Source: Apophysomyces variabilis
Lineage: Eukaryota; Mucoromycota; Mucoromycetes; Mucorales; Mucoraceae
Direction: 5' to 3'
Assembly (NCBI GenBank): GCA_002749535.1
Contig: MZZL01000365.1
Coordinates: 1-11,006 of the forward strand
Length of the DNA stretch: 11,006 bases
Below are positions 6,752 through 11,006 of this stretch, in pieces (position 1 is the stretch's first letter; every line of letters begins with the position of its first letter). The notes under the pieces were generated by a model. That model searched no databases, was not told the DNA's origin, and worked only from the letters and a program-made list of their open reading frames with translations. A program made the position numbers and the translations under genes.

Positions 6752-9700
6752 ATGAAAAAGCACAACACCCTTCCCTCCTTTCGACAGAAAAGTTTATCCT
6801 TATCTAGTCTCAGTGTGCCACGCCGCTACCACATTCCGTTGATCCTGTTACGGACACTTAGCCTCATACCCTCTCTTCTTGGGGTCATTCATAACACTGA
6901 AGCAGCTTGGAATGTCCCGTTCCGGGATGCAGGAGGTGCCATCACACTTAAAACTACAGCACTGGATTACTGGGTGGCAAATGCTTGGGTAGACCGATCT
7001 CCTTACCGTCAAGCGCATCGTCGACTAACTGTTTGTCCATAGTGCGTCTTGGCCGGGTACTGGAGCTGGATTCTTACCACCAGTATGATGCGGCGCTGGC
7101 TATACCATTACGAGATAGGCAACGCTATCGTACGGCTTATCACATTAACCGTTATTAATTGGTCCTTGTCTGCATTTATAAATTCCAAGTGCGGTTCTGA
7201 TCAAGCGATACAAAGCTGGATGATTATATGCTTTGTCCTGCTTATTTCCAACGTATTCAAGTTGTTATTCGCAACAAGCCCAAAATATCACAAGAAACCT
7301 GAAGATGTACGAAGTCCACAGCTCAATATAAAGTCAACGGTGGTGAAAGTTCTCATATTGCCATTGTTTATTATTATATGCCTAACGACTTGCGCGGCGC
7401 TCTATCAGATCGCCTGTTTGCAATACAGTACCAGCCAGTTGATGCATCAACCGTATAAAATGGATACCTCTTTAACAAGCCGTGAACTGTCCATTGCTGC
7501 GCCAACCTCCGTGCTGGTACTCATCCTATCCTCTTGGTCTTCTCAGGCTTTCGAACGTCGTCAGATACTCCGTGACTCTTCGCTCAAGCTATTGTCATCT
7601 GGATCTGAGAAAATCTCTATAACCTACCGATTCATCATAGGACAAGCGCCGACCGCTCAAATACAAATGACTATGGGTCCGCAGTTAGTGCAGGAGTCAG
7701 CTGGCTATCACGATATCCTCGTTGTTCCAGCGTCTGATGCTCCAGAACACAAGAGTCACAAATTATTCGAAGCCTTGCAATGGTCCAAAGACATAAAGTA
7801 TGATTACGTTGTGAAAACGGATGACGATGTGTTTGTTCGCTGGGATACGCTTGCTTCGGAAATTGCTTCTTTAGGCTCAAAGCCTTACTATTGGAAAGGA
7901 TTGACTTACAGGTATTAAACGAGAAACGCTATATGATTTGCTAACTTAAACTTTGGCGGATCGCAGAAATATGCCAACAGATTCAAAGCACGCTGACAAG
8001 AGCATGTCGTCCGATTACGGTTTATCAATTCTACCTCCTTTCACCTCAGGAACTTTGTATACGGTGTCACGGGACGTTGCTGATTTGATTATCACCTCAA
8101 AAGTGCCACGACGCTTTGTTGCCGCCGAAGATCATAATCTGGCAGTATGGTTGTTCGGTTTTGATGTTCAACCAATTCATGATGCAAGGATACAAGATCG
8201 TGACGTTTGTGAGGAAGATCAAATTGCTAAACGCTTCCAACCTTCTGATGTACATCATATGAAGCGTATGTATGCCAATATTGTCAGCGGTCGGAGCCAA
8301 TGCGATGGTTTCGATTCTAGTGCTTGCGCCGTTTGCTATCCATGCCATGGAAAGAAGAATGATTGGCGATCTTCTAACCTTGCATGTGATCCTTTCAGAG
8401 GCATCACGTTACGCGAACAGTCCAATGTTGTGAAGGTGCCTAATATGGATGTAAAGGATACATTGCCTACTATGAAAATTGGGGAGGGCGATGACTGGAT
8501 TATCAAGGATGTCTTATCGAAACGCACTTCGGTATACTCGGACACGGATGATTGGAATTTGCTTTATTGGGTATGTTGGTCCAGCGCCCCGTCCACATTC
8601 ACCGACCGTCACTGGCGAGCACTGGAATTAGTATGGATACACGAACCTCGCGCAGTAATTTTCATGATTTCCAACACGTTGCCCGAAAACTTTTTCGAAG
8701 AGTATACTCAACATGGATATAAAATTCATGTGGTACATTTTGACAAGCAAAACCTACTTGACTGGAAGTGGCATTTCGGATCCGGTACGCAAGACTGGAT
8801 AGAGGACTGGGAAAAATGGGACAAAGGAGGTTACTTCAATTGGCATTTGACGGATTACATACGTCTATTCTTGCTGTATAATTATGGTGGCACATATATG
8901 GACATGGATGCGTTATGGATCCGACTTCCTCCCGATCCGCACCTCGAATTCATAGGATCAGATTATGCCACCCTGGAAAGCGATCTTGAATGGACTTTGG
9001 ACGATGAAGGCTTGTATCTTCCACAAGGTGTCATGCGATTTAAGAGAGGATGGAGGTTCTTCCGAGAAATTGCAGAGTCCGCGTTTTCTTCTTATACATA
9101 TGATCCAGAGTGCTTTAATTGTCATGGGCCCAAGGCCATTACAACTTACATACGGGGACACCGACAAGCAGTGGAGGCTAATGGATTTACGATACTACCG
9201 CGTGAAGTTCTTTACCCTGCAGGCTATCAAGAAGTTAACAAGTTCTTTGCACCGAACCCATTGGCAGAACAAGAACTCAAGTCCAAACTCATTGTCAGTA
9301 GTTGGAACATCCATCTTTTCGGCAAGATGACGAATCATCTGGATATCAAATTCGGAAGTATCATTGATTTGCTATTTAAGCGGTTTGATCTTGATATTCC
9401 CCATCGAGATATTCAGACGCGCTCCATTATCAGTTCTACAAATACTTGGATGGTACCTCTGCAATTGGTTACGCCCAGAACATATATCTATAGGGCATAC
9501 ACAGCGTCTATACCCAAAGATTACGAAAAGCCATGGAACGATACTTCTCTCGGGAAATTTCAAGGTCTCGATGTGATTTATGTCCGAGGCGGGCCATCCG
9601 TCTGTGATTTGGTCAAAGTGGAAGCCAAAGTCAGCCGTGGAACGATCAAGGTCGACGGATCCGAAGAAGGGAATACGTCAGTCGGATTCGAACTAAAGAA

Positions 9701-9896
9701 TGCGAGCAAGAAAGACGTCAATGCTCTTTTGAACACCTTAGTCTATCTACCGAACCCATTGCTGGCAGCCAATGGCGGTCATGATCAACTTACTATTAAC
9801 GTCGAATACGATAATGGTGAAAAATCTAAATCTGAAAAGAGCAGTGCTCAAGTGGATATCTTTGTCATAGAGACGGAAGAGGAGGATGAAAACTAA
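6752..9896 (+). CDS. polytopic bifunctional glycosyltransferase with GT31-like and GT32-like domains
   Basis: Three exons: 6752-6988, 7043-7911 and 7967-9896. The introns are 54 and 55 nt, each with a CTAAC branch-like site, and the join gives 1011 aa. The N-terminus carries about five hydrophobic helices (27-48, 71-93, 106-125, 138-156, 179-202). The GT31-like domain (about 231-433) shows FERRQILRDS, the DDD metal motif at 339-341 (VVKTDDDVFV), an SGTLYTVSRDVA segment and the late acidic EDHNLAVW. A Cys-rich linker follows (C481, C489, C492, C495, C509). The GT32-like domain (about 565-825) includes DYIRLFLLYNYGGTYMDMD with DXD at 681-683, and WNIHLFG. Residues 899-1002 look like a beta-sandwich repeat, and an acidic tail ends the protein. 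GT31 members usually make beta-1,3 links and GT32 members alpha-1,4 or alpha-1,6 links; substrates here are unknown. A Golgi location is likely. Exon 1 is joined because the frame continues smoothly across a good donor and acceptor; an alternative start at 7085 would lose two helices. Confidence 0.85.
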
Positions 9897-9901
9897 GCTT
9901 C

Positions 9902-9919
9902 TACATATACATATACATA
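9902..9919 (+). terminator. TACATA x3, possible 3'-end processing efficiency element
   Basis: Three perfect tandem copies of TACATA begin 6 nt after the stop codon of the glycosyltransferase gene. TATATA/TACATA hexamers work as efficiency elements for 3'-end formation in yeast, so a similar role is possible here. No clear AATAAA follows closely; AGTAAATAC at about 9933 is the nearest match. It may equally be a simple AT-rich microsatellite. Confidence 0.3.
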
Positions 9920-10129
9920 GGAATAGATAATCAAGTAAATACTTAGATCAATGGCTTGTTCATCTGTGATCGCAGCTTGCAACCATATGAAAGCCGTTAA
10001 AAGACCCCGCTTGGTTGATACTGTCTCATTGTACCGTCGGGCCTTTCTCGTCAGTTCATCTTTGTTATGCGCTACAAACCATAGAGGCTATGGATCAGCA
10101 TATAAGTATTCAAAAAAAAAAGGGATAAG

Positions 10130-10135
10130 TTTATT
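10130..10135 (-). terminator. AATAAA on the minus strand, downstream of the XPG-like relic
   Basis: TTTATT on the + strand reads AATAAA in the direction of the XPG-like sequence, about 200 nt past the first terminal stop of that frame (10333) and about 60 nt past the stop of the overlapping frame (10193). It could be the original poly(A) signal of the gene. In AT-rich DNA the hexamer also occurs by chance. Confidence 0.3.
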
Positions 10136-10332
10136 CGTATTATGCACTTTCGCAATGTCCAAAGCGCCTTTATAGGCGAATAGGTCGCCATCTCAAGACA
10201 TGATGGCAGACTGGACGCCTGTTTCGAGTGAGTCCCATAAATAGACGATTTCTGGGTCAACCTCAGATGGAGCCCCGTAAAAGAATAATCTGCCTGGTTC
10301 ATTGGCGAAATTGCGATGTGAGGCCGGGTGTC

Positions 10333-10839
10333 TTATTTTATGTTCAGCTCGTGATCGTGAAGGATCGCGCCTTTGATAGCTGGAGTATAGCTGACCCATT
10401 GCTTGGCGTATTTCCTGCGGAGACGCACCGTCGCCGCAATGCACAGTCTGATCGTCTCTTCAGTCTGTCTTCGTGCCTTCCTCAAAGCCAGGTTTTTCTA
10501 TGCTTACCTTGCGGCGTAGGTGGCACTCTTGCATGATGATTGATCGCCATCGAAGACTGGACATATGTTTGGGTCTCCGCTGGTGTCGGCGAACGTGTCG
10601 AGTTCGTTCGTCGTACGCCTGGCGACCTCGGTATAATGATCTTGCAGCTGTAGTTGTCCTCGTCGATCTCCAGTGGTGTTCAGAAAATCCACTGCGAGGT
10701 TTTGAAGGAGCCAGAAAAAGTCGCAGCCGAAATGGACGTAAACGGACCGGACCTGCTGTTGTCGCAGATCGACAGATACGTTGGCCCCGGTCATCACTCT
10801 TGTTTGTCGCAAATAAGCATGAAGTCCTTTCAGACCCAT
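10333..10839 (-). pseudogene. XPG/FEN1 N-terminal-like nuclease gene, interrupted and truncated
   Basis: From the ATG at 10839 the minus strand encodes MGLKGLHAYLRQTRV, resembling the MGIKGL start of XPG/FEN1-family structure-specific nucleases. Further on come FGCDFFWLLQNLAVDFLN and CPVFDGDQSSCKSATYAAR, equivalent to the metal-binding FDG region. The frame then meets TAA (10504-10506) and TAG, but the same frame resumes with KARRQTEETIRLCIAATVRL and stops at 10333. The block carrying the stops begins with a good donor (AAG|GTAAGC), and in-phase acceptors would make an intron of only 27 or 39 nt. So it is either a gene with an ultrashort intron giving about 155 aa, or a decayed copy. FEN1-type enzymes are over 300 aa with an internal domain that is missing here, which favours a relic. 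Its base composition is GC-richer than its neighbours. Confidence 0.5.
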
Positions 10840-11006
10840 GGTACTACAAACAAATGGTATGTAATATATGCAACCAGATAATTATATGCAGTGCCTCCTC
10901 GCTAATGTCAATCTTCGTTAATGTCAATCCTCGCCTATTTTCAATCATTTTGAGATTCCCGAAAAAGAGGTTTCTATGCTAATTCAAGCCATTGCATCTC
11001 CCCGTT
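10840..11006. other. upstream region of the XPG-like sequence
   Basis: About 167 bp before the XPG-like ATG (read on the minus strand), AT-rich near the start with ATATAATTAT and ATATATTAC motifs at about 10862-10887, and carrying the 16-bp tandem repeats at 10899-10946. No coding frame is recognised up to the right edge. Confidence 0.4.
10899..10946. repeat. three degenerate 16-bp tandem repeats
   Basis: TCGCTAATGTCAATCT (10899-10914), TCGTTAATGTCAATCC (10915-10930) and TCGCCTATTTTCAATC (10931-10946) follow head to tail. The first two differ at two positions and the third is more diverged. They sit 60-107 bp upstream of the XPG-like ATG. In that orientation the core reads GATTGACATTA, so they could be repeated promoter binding sites, or a small minisatellite. 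Confidence 0.6.

Larger units (their letters stand above)
9897..10332. other. 3' intergenic region after the glycosyltransferase gene
   Basis: AT-rich DNA after the TAA at 9894-9896, with a TACATA triplet repeat at 9902-9919, a run of ten A at 10112-10121 and an AATAAA on the minus strand at 10130-10135. A small hairpin, CGCCT-TTAT-AGGCG, lies at 10065+100 (10165-10178). The frames at 9951-10175 (+) and 10193-10444 (-) have no recognised family. The second overlaps the XPG-like relic in another frame. Confidence 0.45.

Noticed and set aside
10112..10121. A10 run as a possible retroposon tail
   Set aside because: No flanking target-site duplication and no element body recognised upstream; a homopolymer in AT-rich DNA is enough to explain it.
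9951..10175. 74-codon + strand ATG ORF after the glycosyltransferase gene
   Set aside because: No domain or membrane logic, translates through an A10 run, and lies in probable 3' flanking DNA of two convergent units.
10193..10444. minus-strand frame with GRLFFYGAPSEVDPEIVYLWDSLETG overlapping the XPG-like relic
   Set aside because: The residues look plausible, but no family is recognised, it begins without an ATG, and no clean splice links it to the XPG-N-like exon. It may be the decayed continuation after a frameshift, so it was kept out as a separate gene.

Overview
The window reads as nuclear DNA of a filamentous fungus, most likely an early-diverging lineage such as Mucoromycota (Mucorales-like); this placement is an inference. 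It rests on compact protein genes with very short GT-AG introns (eight reconstructed, all 46-64 nt), CT-rich tracts and TATA motifs before genes, AATAAA-type 3' signals, and protein families typical of such fungi. There are no bacterial operons, rRNA or tRNA genes, CRISPR arrays or intact transposons.

Layout: (i) 1-86 may be the last 27 codons of a gene entering from the left edge, followed by about 1.5 kb without a convincing gene. (ii) 1602-2891 (+) is an intronless single-pass membrane protein with a signal peptide, a Ser/Thr/Pro-rich mucin-like ectodomain and a long Tyr/Pro/Gln/His-rich cytosolic tail. (iii) 3189-3933 (-), convergent with it, is a four-exon gene for a 193-aa Mpo1/YGL010W-like (DUF962) protein, predicted 2-hydroxy fatty acid dioxygenase. 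(iv) 4920-5765 (+), divergent from MPO1, is a four-exon gene for a 231-aa DUF1771-Smr protein that begins with an N-myristoylation-like MGNAQS. (v) 6752-9896 (+) is a three-exon gene for a 1011-aa protein with about five N-terminal membrane helices, a GT31-like (beta-1,3-galactosyltransferase family) domain, a Cys-rich linker, a GT32-like DXD domain and a C-terminal beta-sandwich-like region. (vi) 10333-10839 (-) is a GC-richer stretch encoding an XPG/FEN1 N-terminal-like domain that is interrupted and truncated, probably a gene relic, with three 16-bp tandem repeats upstream of its ATG.

The genes do not form a pathway. Three products have membrane or secretory links: the mucin-like protein, the ER/sphingolipid enzyme Mpo1 and the Golgi-type glycosyltransferase. 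This is probably coincidence of neighbourhood. The most interesting object is the polytopic, apparently bifunctional GT31-GT32 protein. Both nucleotide-sugar motifs are intact (DDD and DXD), and an odd number of helices would place both catalytic domains in the Golgi lumen.

Exon joins were inferred by hand from GT/AG sites, reading-frame phase and recognisable protein motifs. No transcript or database search was available.
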